A DNA stretch of 33,391 bases from assembly GCA_905372495.1 (NCBI GenBank), contig CAJPPG010000006.1, positions 1 to 33,391 of the forward strand, in the 5' to 3' direction. How positions within the stretch are numbered: the first letter of the stretch is position 1; every line of letters begins with the position of its first letter. A program made the position numbers and the translations under genes. The notes under the pieces were generated by a model. It was given only the letters and a program-made list of their open reading frames with translations, was not told where the DNA came from and did no database searches. Positions 6,752-14,508 of the stretch are shown piece by piece. Source of the DNA: Candidatus Saccharimonadota bacterium. GTDB taxonomy: Bacteria; Patescibacteriota; Saccharimonadia; Saccharimonadales; Saccharimonadaceae.

Positions 6752-7993
6752 ATGGGGTTATTTAATTTTAGAAAAACACCAGCTAGTATTTCGAATAATA
6801 AAACTAATATACAGAAGACTTCTTTACTTCGTACTCAAGGGTTTGAATATTTAAATAGTAAAGAAATATACTTGGATAGTGCCTGCCAGTCTCTCCGTCC
6901 GCAGCCAGTAATTAACAGCTTGATTGAATATTATCAAACACATAACTCTTGTGGTGAACGCGTAAAATATCAATGGGGAAAAATCACTGATCAAAAAGTC
7001 TCTGAAACCAGAGATCATCTTTTACGATTTCTAAAACTCAAGAAAAAAGATTACTTTGTCAGTTTTACTCTTAATACCACTTATGGTCTAAACCTCCTTC
7101 TTTCTCAATTTGACGCTAATGGTGCAGGTATTAAAACTATTGTTACCTCGGATATTGAACATAATTCCGTTTTTCTTTCTACTCTCCAGTTATCACAAAA
7201 CACTAAACTTGAGCGACTCGTCTTATCGCGCGAGGCAGATGGTAGTCTTCCAATTTCTGAAATCCCGGATAATTCACTTGTCGTTGTAAATGTTATGAGT
7301 AACGTCGACGGTCGCCTTCTGCAAAATCTTCAAGAGGTAGTTAATTATGTCCACCAAAAACAAGGATATATCATTCTTGATGCCGCCCAGGCCATGGCTC
7401 ACCATTCCGTTATTCTTGAGCAAACTGAAGCTGATGCCATCTGTTTTTCTGCTCACAAATTATATGCGCCTTCCTTAGGTGTCATGATTATTCGCAAGGA
7501 TTTTCTTTCCCATATTAAGCCTACTTTTTTGGGTGGTGGTATGGTTGATGATGTTGATAAAAACACCTATCTTCCTTCTTTTGAACATCCTGATAAATTT
7601 CATACCGCTTTTGAGCCTGGGTTACAGGCCTGGGGCGAGATTATTGCTCTGAATTCTGCTCTTGATTGGCTCGAGCAGCTTGAATCTTCCGCTAAAGACC
7701 GTCTCTCCTCTTGTTCAGAAAAACTCTATCAATTTCTCTCTGACCATCCAAAAATTCATTGTCTCAATCAACACCCCTCGACCGTCCTTACTTTTTATTT
7801 AGATGATATAGATAGCCATCTCCTTGCCGAAGCCTTAAGTGATCAGGGAATTATGGTTCGTTCTGGTTATTTCTGCGTACATTATTATCTTGACCATAAA
7901 TTAAAACTCCCACCTTTGTTGCGCATATCTCTAGGTTATCAAAATACCGAATCTGAGATCGATCGTTTAATAAAAATTTTAAGTAAGTTCTAA
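6752..7993 (+). CDS. Cysteine desulfurase-like class V aminotransferase (SufS/CsdA type)
   Basis: The 413-residue protein has the PLP fold-type I class V pattern. His137 (in SDIEHNSV) should stack on the cofactor, Asp210 (in IILDAAQ) should bind the pyridine nitrogen, and Lys236 (in FSAHKLYAP) should form the Schiff base. Cys375 in VRSGYFCVHYY matches the short active-site loop of SufS-type enzymes, which take sulfur from cysteine for Fe-S clusters or thiolation. No SufU, SufBCD or IscU gene is nearby, so the acceptor is unknown. AAAGGAGG sits only three bases before the ATG, an unusually short spacing. A kynureninase- or selenocysteine lyase-like role cannot be excluded. Confidence 0.82.
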   Translation: MGLFNFRKTPASISNNKTNIQKTSLLRTQGFEYLNSKEIYLDSACQSLRPQPVINSLIEYYQTHNSCGERVKYQWGKITDQKVSETRDHLLRFLKLKKKDYFVSFTLNTTYGLNLLLSQFDANGAGIKTIVTSDIEHNSVFLSTLQLSQNTKLERLVLSREADGSLPISEIPDNSLVVVNVMSNVDGRLLQNLQEVVNYVHQKQGYIILDAAQAMAHHSVILEQTEADAICFSAHKLYAPSLGVMIIRKDFLSHIKPTFLGGGMVDDVDKNTYLPSFEHPDKFHTAFEPGLQAWGEIIALNSALDWLEQLESSAKDRLSSCSEKLYQFLSDHPKIHCLNQHPSTVLTFYLDDIDSHLLAEALSDQGIMVRSGYFCVHYYLDHKLKLPPLLRISLGYQNTESEIDRLIKILSKF

Positions 7994-8002
7994 CCCATGT
8001 AT

Positions 8003-8008
8003 TATAAT
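8003..8008 (+). promoter_or_regulatory. -10 box before the CxxC membrane protein gene
   Basis: TATAAT gives a predicted start near 8015 and a leader of about 28 bases. GAAAGGG (8031-8037) is the likely ribosome-binding site for the ATG at 8043. Confidence 0.5.
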
Positions 8009-8042
8009 TAATGTTTACTGGAAGGTAATTGAAAGGGAATTA

Positions 8043-9341
8043 ATGGTTTGTATCGCTGCATTTATTATTTTAAGCCTCATCTCGGTCTTTGTGGGATTCC
8101 TAAGTATCTTCAATCGGCAACTAGGACAAAAATACTGGACAGTCTTTAAGAAAGCCTGGCACTGTGTTTTTAAAAAAGTAAGATTGCAAAAATGTGATAC
8201 TAACTTTAAGGATGATGTGAAGAATACTCTTTTAAAGCGGGTAGTCTTAAAGAATCCAAAACTCCTAAAACCAGCCAGCCTTCTAATCGAGACTATTTCT
8301 GTTTTAATTGTTTTTATTACCGTTTGGTCCTTTGTTATTGCAATTAAGTCACTTCTTGCTCTCTGGGTTTTTGGTACTTGTAATGTGTCCCAGCCTAGTC
8401 AATGTGGTCTCGGGGCAGAGTCTTGTAGTATTGATCAATCCGAGCCAACTGATCTTGTTGGTAAAATTGGTCGAAGTTTTTCGGAATGGGGTGAAATCTT
8501 TTCTGCCATTCCTGATCGTTTAAAAATCTGGCAAGAAAAAGAATATTTTATTTCTGTCAGTATCCCCCTAATTAATTTAACCGACAATAGTGAAGATCAA
8601 TCAAGATATCAGACCCAATCAAAGCAACTTCTCGACTTTTATCAAAATCATACCACTCCTAATTCTCAAAATGTCGCCATTAATTTCGTTGATCCAGGCT
8701 GTGTTATTTGTATGCAATCGTATCGCAATCAAAAGCAATCTGGTTTCCTTGATCGTTATTTTACTGTTGCTAATCTCTATGCTATTCCCAATATCTCCGG
8801 TGGTTATAAATTTGAAAACTCTAAGCTTGTCACCGATTATCTCAATACTTTAGTTTTTCTTGTGCAGGATTATTTAAAAACTCATAACAATGAAGCAACT
8901 ATAGAATCATCAAATCTCTTACGTCTCCCAACTAGGCTCCTTGATCGTCTCTATGCCGAATCTAAAGATAATCGAAATTATATTGAATATTTCAACTATA
9001 CCTATGATGCAAACCAGGCCCTTACCGAACTTAATCAGTGGGCCAGTGATTTTGGACTTAACTCTCACTATCGACAATTAATAGCCGAAGTAGTTTATTT
9101 TAGACATCAACAGCGCTTTAACCAAGAGGGTATAAAAAATATTACTGCCATTAATTCTAAAGACTCAAAAAATTCATCCGCTCAAAAATCACAATTAAAT
9201 CAAAATAGGGAAGAGTTCTCAAATAAGCTCAATGTAGCTGACCAAGAAATTCAAGAGCTTGTTGAGAAAAAGATTAAGGCTAAAGGTATTCCCGTTGAGC
9301 TTTATGATCAGAAAAAACATAACGGTCTCTTCAAACTTTAG
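8043..9341 (+). CDS. Uncharacterised membrane protein with a thioredoxin-like CxxC motif
   Basis: I do not recognise the family. The 432-residue protein has two hydrophobic segments (about 2-22 and 80-108) with a basic loop between them, a Cys-rich stretch just after the second (Cys113, 121, 128), then a long soluble region. There a hydrophobic strand leads into DPGCVICMQSYRNQ with Cys220-x-x-Cys223, the usual spot for a thioredoxin-fold active site. The last 80 residues are charged and probably coiled-coil. If both ends of the hairpin face the cytoplasm, the soluble part may be outside or inside; the sequence does not settle it. It follows the desulfurase-like gene by 49 bases but has its own -10 box. 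A thiol-disulfide role is a guess. Confidence 0.75.
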   Translation: MVCIAAFIILSLISVFVGFLSIFNRQLGQKYWTVFKKAWHCVFKKVRLQKCDTNFKDDVKNTLLKRVVLKNPKLLKPASLLIETISVLIVFITVWSFVIAIKSLLALWVFGTCNVSQPSQCGLGAESCSIDQSEPTDLVGKIGRSFSEWGEIFSAIPDRLKIWQEKEYFISVSIPLINLTDNSEDQSRYQTQSKQLLDFYQNHTTPNSQNVAINFVDPGCVICMQSYRNQKQSGFLDRYFTVANLYAIPNISGGYKFENSKLVTDYLNTLVFLVQDYLKTHNNEATIESSNLLRLPTRLLDRLYAESKDNRNYIEYFNYTYDANQALTELNQWASDFGLNSHYRQLIAEVVYFRHQQRFNQEGIKNITAINSKDSKNSSAQKSQLNQNREEFSNKLNVADQEIQELVEKKIKAKGIPVELYDQKKHNGLFKL

Positions 9342-9360
9342 TCCAATTCCTCCTAATTAC

Positions 9361-9382
9361 ACCTAAAATAAAAATATTAGGT
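9361..9382. repeat. Inverted repeat touching the acyltransferase -10 box
   Basis: ACCTAA (9361-9366) and TTAGGT (9377-9382) form an inverted repeat around an AT-only spacer. Its last base is the first T of the TATAAT box at 9382-9387. With no T-tract it resembles an operator more than a terminator. Confidence 0.35.
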
Positions 9383-9387
9383 ATAAT
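9382..9387 (+). promoter_or_regulatory. -10 box of the acyltransferase gene
   Basis: TATAAT ends nine bases before the ATG at 9397, so the leader would be two or three bases long. Confidence 0.55.
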
Positions 9388-9396
9388 CAATGTAGT

Positions 9397-10509
9397 ATGG
9401 AGGTTAAAAAAGTAGAAAAACAGAGAAATTATTCTCTTGATCTTTTGCGCGTAGTTGCAATTTTAATGATTATTATTTTTCATATCTGTTATAAAGCTCT
9501 TGTTTTTGACAATCTCAGTGGATTTAATAAGTTAATTGTTGCCTTCTTTCTACATTTTGGTGAGATTGGTGTTAATCTTTTTATGCTCATTACTGGTTTC
9601 TTTTTATATAAAAGTAGTAGTAGCAAAACCCCAAAGATCATCCGCCTAATTTATGATATTTGGTTTTATTTTATTTTGAATATTATCCTCTGCGTCGTAG
9701 TCAAGGGTAGTTATATCGTCGCACTTAGTACGTTCTTTCCGACCAGTCTCGGATACTTTTGGTATATCACATGTTATATCTGTATTTTAATTTTTTCTCC
9801 TTATCTTAATCTCCTAATTAAGAATCTTGAACAAAAAGATCATTGTAAGCTACTAATAATTTCTCTCATTATCCTTTCGGTTATTCCCACTATCAGTGGT
9901 CTAGCTGTTGGTAATGTTGAGAATGGATACATCTATAGTCGTTTTATCTGGTTAATTTTCTTATATTTTCTTGGCGCTTATATTTCAAAATATCAAGATA
10001 TTGATCGTTTACTTAAAAATGATCGTGAGTTCTTCATTAAGTCTAATATCTTTTCGGTGCTTATTACCATTGTCTTTATCATTATTTTTAAATACCTCTC
10101 TACTCCATTCATGCCAAAAATCCCGATGTTTTATATGTGGCCACCAAACTCCATCGTAGTTTTTCTCATGAGTCTTAGTTTATTTATGATTTTCGTTAAA
10201 ACTAATCTTACAAAGAAGACTAAAAACATTGGTTTCATGGAAAGAATTTCAGAGCACACTCTTGGTATTTATCTGCTTCATGATTCACCTTATAATTATC
10301 TTATCTTTGCTAGTTTCTTTACTTGGTTTCAGGGGTTTAGTGCTTCTAAGAGTCTCGTCTTTTTAATTATTCTTCTTACTGTCCTTGTTTTTATTGTGGG
10401 TTTAATCGTTTCAATTATTAAAAAAATCACCGCCGACCGACTATATCAAGTAGTCTTTGATAAGATCGAGCAGAAATTTAAAGCATCCTCAACCTCTTTT
10501 CACTTATAA
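9397..10509 (+). CDS. Acyltransferase-3 family membrane protein
   Basis: The 370-residue protein is almost entirely hydrophobic, with about ten membrane segments. It begins with the family hallmark SLDLLRVVAILMIIIFHI, containing the conserved Arg18-x10-His29 pair. A second typical stretch is the late HTLGIYLLHD. Acyltransferase-3 proteins pass acetyl or other acyl groups across the membrane to sugars of cell-wall or surface polymers (OatA, WecH and exopolysaccharide acetylases). There is no extra SGNH domain. The substrate is unknown. The surrounding genes suggest a surface glycan or peptidoglycan. Confidence 0.88.
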   Translation: MEVKKVEKQRNYSLDLLRVVAILMIIIFHICYKALVFDNLSGFNKLIVAFFLHFGEIGVNLFMLITGFFLYKSSSSKTPKIIRLIYDIWFYFILNIILCVVVKGSYIVALSTFFPTSLGYFWYITCYICILIFSPYLNLLIKNLEQKDHCKLLIISLIILSVIPTISGLAVGNVENGYIYSRFIWLIFLYFLGAYISKYQDIDRLLKNDREFFIKSNIFSVLITIVFIIIFKYLSTPFMPKIPMFYMWPPNSIVVFLMSLSLFMIFVKTNLTKKTKNIGFMERISEHTLGIYLLHDSPYNYLIFASFFTWFQGFSASKSLVFLIILLTVLVFIVGLIVSIIKKITADRLYQVVFDKIEQKFKASSTSFHL

Positions 10510-10523
10510 AAACACTCTCAATA

Positions 10524-10532
10524 TGCTAAAAT
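10524..10532 (+). promoter_or_regulatory. Extended -10 promoter of the two-gene secreted-protein operon
   Basis: TGCTAAAAT is a TGn-extended -10. The predicted start is near 10539. AAAAGG (10541-10546) precedes the ATG at 10556 by nine bases. Confidence 0.55.
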
Positions 10533-10555
10533 ATAACCATAAAAGGTATATTGAT

Positions 10556-11149
10556 ATGGCAAAACAAGCAACAAGAAAACAACAAAAAAATAAAGCCCCG
10601 ATCTTTATTATCTTCTTTTTTATTCTTGCCATCATCGCTACGATTATTGTCTTGAAAATTTTTAAAATCATAGACACTAAAGGTAAGAGCCCTTCAAGTT
10701 CCGAAACAACGGAGATTGTTCACCAAAAAACTGATCAACCTTCTGCTAATACTGAGAACCAACCAATTCATACCGAGGATGGCACTAAGGAAGATGCTGA
10801 GGCTGGTCGTACTCCAAAGACTCCAGAACAATATGAAGGACAGGATGTTAATCAGCTAGATAAACTTACTGGCACCATTACTTATTCCGAAAAATCAGGC
10901 GATAAATATCGCATTCGTGTCAACATCAATCAGTTTTTAAAACTTCCCGGTACCTGCAAACTCACCGTTACTTCAACCAATAATGTTGTATATTCTCAAA
11001 CTGTCAGCATTATCTCCAATCCTTCCTCTGGTAGTTGTGAAGGTTTTGATATTCCACTTTCAAGTATTCCATCAGGTGATCTTAATATTAAAATTGAAGT
11101 TAATGCAAATCAAAAAACAGGTTTAATTGAAGGAAGAATCACTAATTAA
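10556..11149 (+). CDS. Membrane-anchored extracytoplasmic protein of unknown function
   Basis: I do not recognise this 197-residue protein. It has a basic N-terminus (MAKQATRKQQKNK), one membrane anchor (about 15-36), a Ser/Thr/Glu-rich linker (about 42-95) and a beta-strand-rich C-terminal domain (about 100-197). The domain has two Cys in GTCKLTV and GSCEGF that could form a disulfide, as in an Ig-like fold. An earlier in-frame ATG at 10457 lies inside the acyltransferase gene, lacks a ribosome-binding site, and would put 33 polar residues before the anchor, so I chose 10556. The stop overlaps the next start (TAATG), so the two genes are translationally coupled and may work together outside the cell. 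Confidence 0.8.
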   Translation: MAKQATRKQQKNKAPIFIIFFFILAIIATIIVLKIFKIIDTKGKSPSSSETTEIVHQKTDQPSANTENQPIHTEDGTKEDAEAGRTPKTPEQYEGQDVNQLDKLTGTITYSEKSGDKYRIRVNINQFLKLPGTCKLTVTSTNNVVYSQTVSIISNPSSGSCEGFDIPLSSIPSGDLNIKIEVNANQKTGLIEGRITN

Positions 11150-13527
11150 TGAAGAAAGATTTTGTACGAATTATTCCGGAAACTACGGAAAGAAGAATAA
11201 AGCAGAGCGAACCTCCTGCCCGTTTCTCATTCTCTAAAACCTCAAGAAATATTTTAGCTCTTGTTTTTGTTTTCTTTATGATTTCTGCTCTCAGTTTTCT
11301 TCTTGCCAAAAATTTCAAAGAGTCACAAGCCTATGATATTTCAAAATTTAGTGCAGGTAATATTATTTCTGACTATACCATGTCAAATACTGAAACGATG
11401 AATGAGCAGCAGATTCAGGAATTTTTAACTTCCAAAAACTCCTGCAATGATCGTAATATTCAGCGAGCTACCAATTATCCAGGTTATCAATACCATATTG
11501 AGAATGGAAAATTCGTCTGTCTTTCTGAAGAAACTTTTGAATATAACGGCGAGAAACAAACTGCCGCCAGAATCATCTATCAAGCCAGTCGTGATTTTCA
11601 GATTAACCCACAGGTCCTCCTCGTCTTGATTGAAAAAGAGCAAAGTCTTGTTACTGATACTTGGCCAAATCATATTCAGTATCGTAGTGCAACTGGCTTC
11701 GGCTGTCCTGATACTGCTGCCTGTGATGCTAAATATTATGGTTTCCGCAATCAAGTCAGAAATGCCGCTAAGCTCTTTAGAGATGTTCTAGATGGTGGTT
11801 ATACTAATTACCCAGTTGGCGAAAACTTTATTTATTATAATCCAAATTTCTCCTGTGGCGGCTCCAAGGTATATGTCGAGAATCTTGCCACTTCTGCCCT
11901 ATATCGTTACACGCCATACCAACCAAATGCCGAAGCTCTTAAAAATTATCCAGGTACTTCATATTGTGGTGCTTATGGTAACCGTAACTTCTACATGCTC
12001 TTTGTTCGTTGGTTCGGTGATCCTACCATTTCAAAACAAGTTATTAAATTTAAGACCATTGCAAGACCAAATGCCACGGCTAATCAACAGGGAATTATTC
12101 AAGATGGTAAATACTTTCTCTCCACAAGTCTAGATTCAAAATTCTATCTCGATGTCCAGTATGCCAGTAAAAATGAGAATGCACTTGTACAGATGTATTT
12201 CCAGTGGTCTAAGGAAAATCAGGCTCAACAGTGGCAGTTTACTCATCTTGGTGATAATATTTACACTATCAAAAGTGTTCTTTCTAACAAGAATCTTTCA
12301 TATAGTTTTGACGATATTCTAAATAAGCCACAATTAAAGCTCACCACCGAAAACCTAGATGACTGCTCCAATCGCTGGAAAGCAGTTAAAACTAATAATC
12401 AATTTACTTTCTATTCTTCCTGCGATGAAGTCAGAAGTTTAGCCGTACGTGGTCATCATGTTACTTATACTACTCCAGTTGAAATTAATACTTCTACTAA
12501 TCCAACAGTTCAATCCGAAAACTGGCAACTCGAGCCAGTCAACCCCACCCCAGTTAAACCTCTCATCGAAGACGGCAACTATTATATTAAAACCTCTCTC
12601 AACCCAAACTTCTATCTTGATGTTGCTTTCTCTAGTCCCGCGGATTTTGCGAAAGTCCAACTTTATTCTCAATGGTCTAAAGAAAATAAAGCTCAGATTT
12701 GGAATATTAAGCACCTTGGTAATAATAAATATCAAATCAAGAGTACTCTTTCAGATAAACTTCTAAGTTTTAATCCTAACAATGTTTCAAACAACGAACC
12801 AGTTTTTCTCCTATCAGAAAGGAATAACAACTGTTCACAAATTTGGCAGGCCGAACAAGTAGACGGTGGCTTCTTCTTCCATACTACTTGCAACGAACAG
12901 AAAGCTCTCGATGTTAATGGTGCTCTTGCTTATTATGGTACTCAAATTCAAATCTGGGATAAATGGTCTAACACCAATAAGGCTCAGATCTGGAGTTTAG
13001 AGAAGCTCGCTTCAAAGATTGAGTCTACTCCTGAGCCTACCCCTGTGCCTACCCCCACCCCAGTTAAACCTCTCATCGAAGACGGCAACTATTATATTAA
13101 AACCTCTCTCAACCCAAACTTCTATCTTGATGTTGCTTTCTCTAGTCCCGCGGATTTTGCGAAAGTCCAACTTTATTCTCAATGGTCTAAAGAAAATAAA
13201 GCTCAGATTTGGAATATTAAGCACCTTGGTAATAATAAATATCAAATCAAGAGTACTCTTTCAGATAAACTTCTAAGTTTTAATCCTAACAATGTTTCAA
13301 ACAACGAACCAGTTTTTCTCCTATCAGAAAGGAATAACAACTGTTCACAAATTTGGCAGGCCGAACAAGTAGACGGTGGCTTCTTCTTCCATACTACTTG
13401 CAACGAACAGAAAGCTCTCGATGTTAATGGTGCTCTTGCTTATTATGGTACTCAAATTCAAATCTGGGATAAATGGTCTAACACCAATAAGGCTCAGATC
13501 TGGAGTTTAGAGAAAACACTCTTCTAG
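11149..13527 (+). CDS. Secreted lytic-transglycosylase-like protein with three ricin-type lectin modules
   Basis: The 792-residue protein has a cytoplasmic basic start, a signal anchor (about 34-53), an enzyme-like domain (about 80-292) and three ricin-B-like modules (about 316-458, 474-620, 644-791). In the enzyme domain INPQVLLVLIEKEQSLV (152-168) matches the catalytic-Glu helix of lytic transglycosylases, with Glu164 or Glu162 as candidate, and YGFRNQVRNAAKLF resembles the following helix. The domain has several Cys. Lectin modules repeat FYLDV, QxWSKEN(K/Q)AQxW and a late WSNTNKAQIWSLE stretch. Modules two and three are identical at DNA level and joined by a TPEPTPVPTPTP linker. It probably binds surface sugars and cuts peptidoglycan of itself or a host cell. 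The substrate is inferred only. Confidence 0.82.
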   Translation: MKKDFVRIIPETTERRIKQSEPPARFSFSKTSRNILALVFVFFMISALSFLLAKNFKESQAYDISKFSAGNIISDYTMSNTETMNEQQIQEFLTSKNSCNDRNIQRATNYPGYQYHIENGKFVCLSEETFEYNGEKQTAARIIYQASRDFQINPQVLLVLIEKEQSLVTDTWPNHIQYRSATGFGCPDTAACDAKYYGFRNQVRNAAKLFRDVLDGGYTNYPVGENFIYYNPNFSCGGSKVYVENLATSALYRYTPYQPNAEALKNYPGTSYCGAYGNRNFYMLFVRWFGDPTISKQVIKFKTIARPNATANQQGIIQDGKYFLSTSLDSKFYLDVQYASKNENALVQMYFQWSKENQAQQWQFTHLGDNIYTIKSVLSNKNLSYSFDDILNKPQLKLTTENLDDCSNRWKAVKTNNQFTFYSSCDEVRSLAVRGHHVTYTTPVEINTSTNPTVQSENWQLEPVNPTPVKPLIEDGNYYIKTSLNPNFYLDVAFSSPADFAKVQLYSQWSKENKAQIWNIKHLGNNKYQIKSTLSDKLLSFNPNNVSNNEPVFLLSERNNNCSQIWQAEQVDGGFFFHTTCNEQKALDVNGALAYYGTQIQIWDKWSNTNKAQIWSLEKLASKIESTPEPTPVPTPTPVKPLIEDGNYYIKTSLNPNFYLDVAFSSPADFAKVQLYSQWSKENKAQIWNIKHLGNNKYQIKSTLSDKLLSFNPNNVSNNEPVFLLSERNNNCSQIWQAEQVDGGFFFHTTCNEQKALDVNGALAYYGTQIQIWDKWSNTNKAQIWSLEKTLF
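12543..13004 (+). repeat. Perfect 462-bp direct repeat, copy 1
   Basis: By eye it is base-for-base identical to 13053-13514, 510 bases downstream. It encodes the whole second lectin module. The two copies are separated by 48 bases encoding a Pro/Thr-rich linker. Confidence 0.95.
13053..13514 (+). repeat. Perfect 462-bp direct repeat, copy 2
   Basis: Second copy of 12543-13004, encoding the third lectin module. Identity ends four bases into the AGAA shared by both copies, after which this copy runs out in four codons and a TAG stop. Confidence 0.95.
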
Positions 13528-13549
13528 AGGTCCTCTTCTTTCTCTATTG

Positions 13550-13558
13550 TGCTATAAT
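13550..13558 (+). promoter_or_regulatory. Extended -10 promoter of prs
   Basis: TGCTATAAT is a perfect TGn-extended -10 ending six bases before the ATG at 13565. The first transcribed base should be the A of ATG, so the mRNA is predicted to be leaderless. Confidence 0.7.
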
Positions 13559-13564
13559 TAAAGC

Positions 13565-14500
13565 ATGATGAAGGTAGATAAATCTTGTTTAAAAAACTGT
13601 ATTTTAATATCCGGAACCGATCAGATTCTCTCGCAAAAAATTGCTGACAACCTTGGTCTTAAACTAGCAAATCGCACTTCGGATACATTTAGTGACGGGG
13701 AAGTTCACGTCCAAATTCTCGACGATATTCGAGGTAAAGACGTCTTTATTATTCAGTCTACCAACCCCCCTATCGATCAACATCTTTTTCCAGTTTTACT
13801 TCTAGCAGATGCCGCAAGGCGTGGCTTTGCTAAGAGTATTAATCTGGTTATCCCTTACTTTGGTTATGCTCGTCAAGATCGTATGGCTGAGCCTAATACT
13901 CCTATTAGCTCCAAGGTTATCGCCGATATCCTACATTCCGTCGCTGTAAATCATGTCATTACAATCGACCTTCACTCCGCTCAGACTCAAGGCTTCTTTG
14001 ATATGACCATCGAAAATATTACTCTTGAAAACCAATTTGCCGCCTATATCGAAAAGTATTATAAGAAGGATTCTTTTGCTATTGCTTCACCGGATGCAGG
14101 TGGTGTTAAGCGTGCTCGCAAGATCGCCGATCTAGTTCATTGTAATGATGTGATTATTATTGATAAAAACCGTTACGTTAAAAATAAAAGTAAGGTCATG
14201 AATATTATTGGTGACCCTAAAGATAAGAATATTATCATTATCGATGATATGATCGATACCGCGGGCACTATCTGCCATGCTGCCGCTGCCCTTAAAGAAA
14301 AAGGTGCAAATCATGTCAGTGTTATGGCCACCCATCCAGTTTTTAGCGGTAATGCTTATGAAAATCTCAGTAAAGAGGATATCGACAAAATTATCGTTAC
14401 GAATACTCTCACCATTAAGCCAGAACTTACTAAGGTCGATTTTATTGATATTTCAGAAATTCTTGCCGAAAATATTTATCAAATTTTTAGCCACAAGTAG
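13565..14500 (+). CDS. prs: Ribose-phosphate pyrophosphokinase (PRPP synthetase)
   Basis: Prs makes 5-phosphoribosyl-1-diphosphate (PRPP) from ribose 5-phosphate and ATP. The 311-residue length is typical for class I enzymes. Visible motifs are the flexible-loop stretch YFGYARQDR (98-106), DLHSAQ (135-140) and the PRPP-binding loop DDMIDTAGT (227-235). A second ATG at 13568 is possible but the promoter puts the first transcribed base at 13565. It heads an operon with a UbiA-family enzyme that in related systems consumes PRPP. So besides nucleotides it may feed a phosphoribosyl-lipid pathway. Confidence 0.95.
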   Translation: MMKVDKSCLKNCILISGTDQILSQKIADNLGLKLANRTSDTFSDGEVHVQILDDIRGKDVFIIQSTNPPIDQHLFPVLLLADAARRGFAKSINLVIPYFGYARQDRMAEPNTPISSKVIADILHSVAVNHVITIDLHSAQTQGFFDMTIENITLENQFAAYIEKYYKKDSFAIASPDAGGVKRARKIADLVHCNDVIIIDKNRYVKNKSKVMNIIGDPKDKNIIIIDDMIDTAGTICHAAAALKEKGANHVSVMATHPVFSGNAYENLSKEDIDKIIVTNTLTIKPELTKVDFIDISEILAENIYQIFSHK

Positions 14501-14508
14501 GGAATTAT

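Noticed and set aside
8011..8028. Five-codon leader ORF (ATG TTT ACT GGA AGG TAA) before the CxxC protein
   Set aside because: It starts three bases after the -10 box, so the ATG would probably lie upstream of the transcription start. Chance is the simpler reading.
10457..10555. Longer start for the 197-residue anchored protein
   Set aside because: It lies inside the acyltransferase gene, has no ribosome-binding site or promoter, and would put polar residues before the membrane anchor. The ATG at 10556 has AAAAGG and its own -10.
12439..13276. Open frames on the - strand and in another + frame across the lectin repeats
   Set aside because: They appear twice because the DNA is duplicated, and have no promoter or ribosome-binding site. 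They are shadows of the real frame.
12543..13514. Insertion sequence or CRISPR array as the source of the repeat
   Set aside because: No transposase, no terminal inverted repeats or target duplication, and the unit is a protein module in frame. No short regularly spaced repeats with spacers occur anywhere in the window.
13522..13545. Terminator after the transglycosylase-like gene (AGAGGTCCTCT)
   Set aside because: The loop would be one base and the T-rich part is interrupted by C, so a working hairpin terminator is unlikely.
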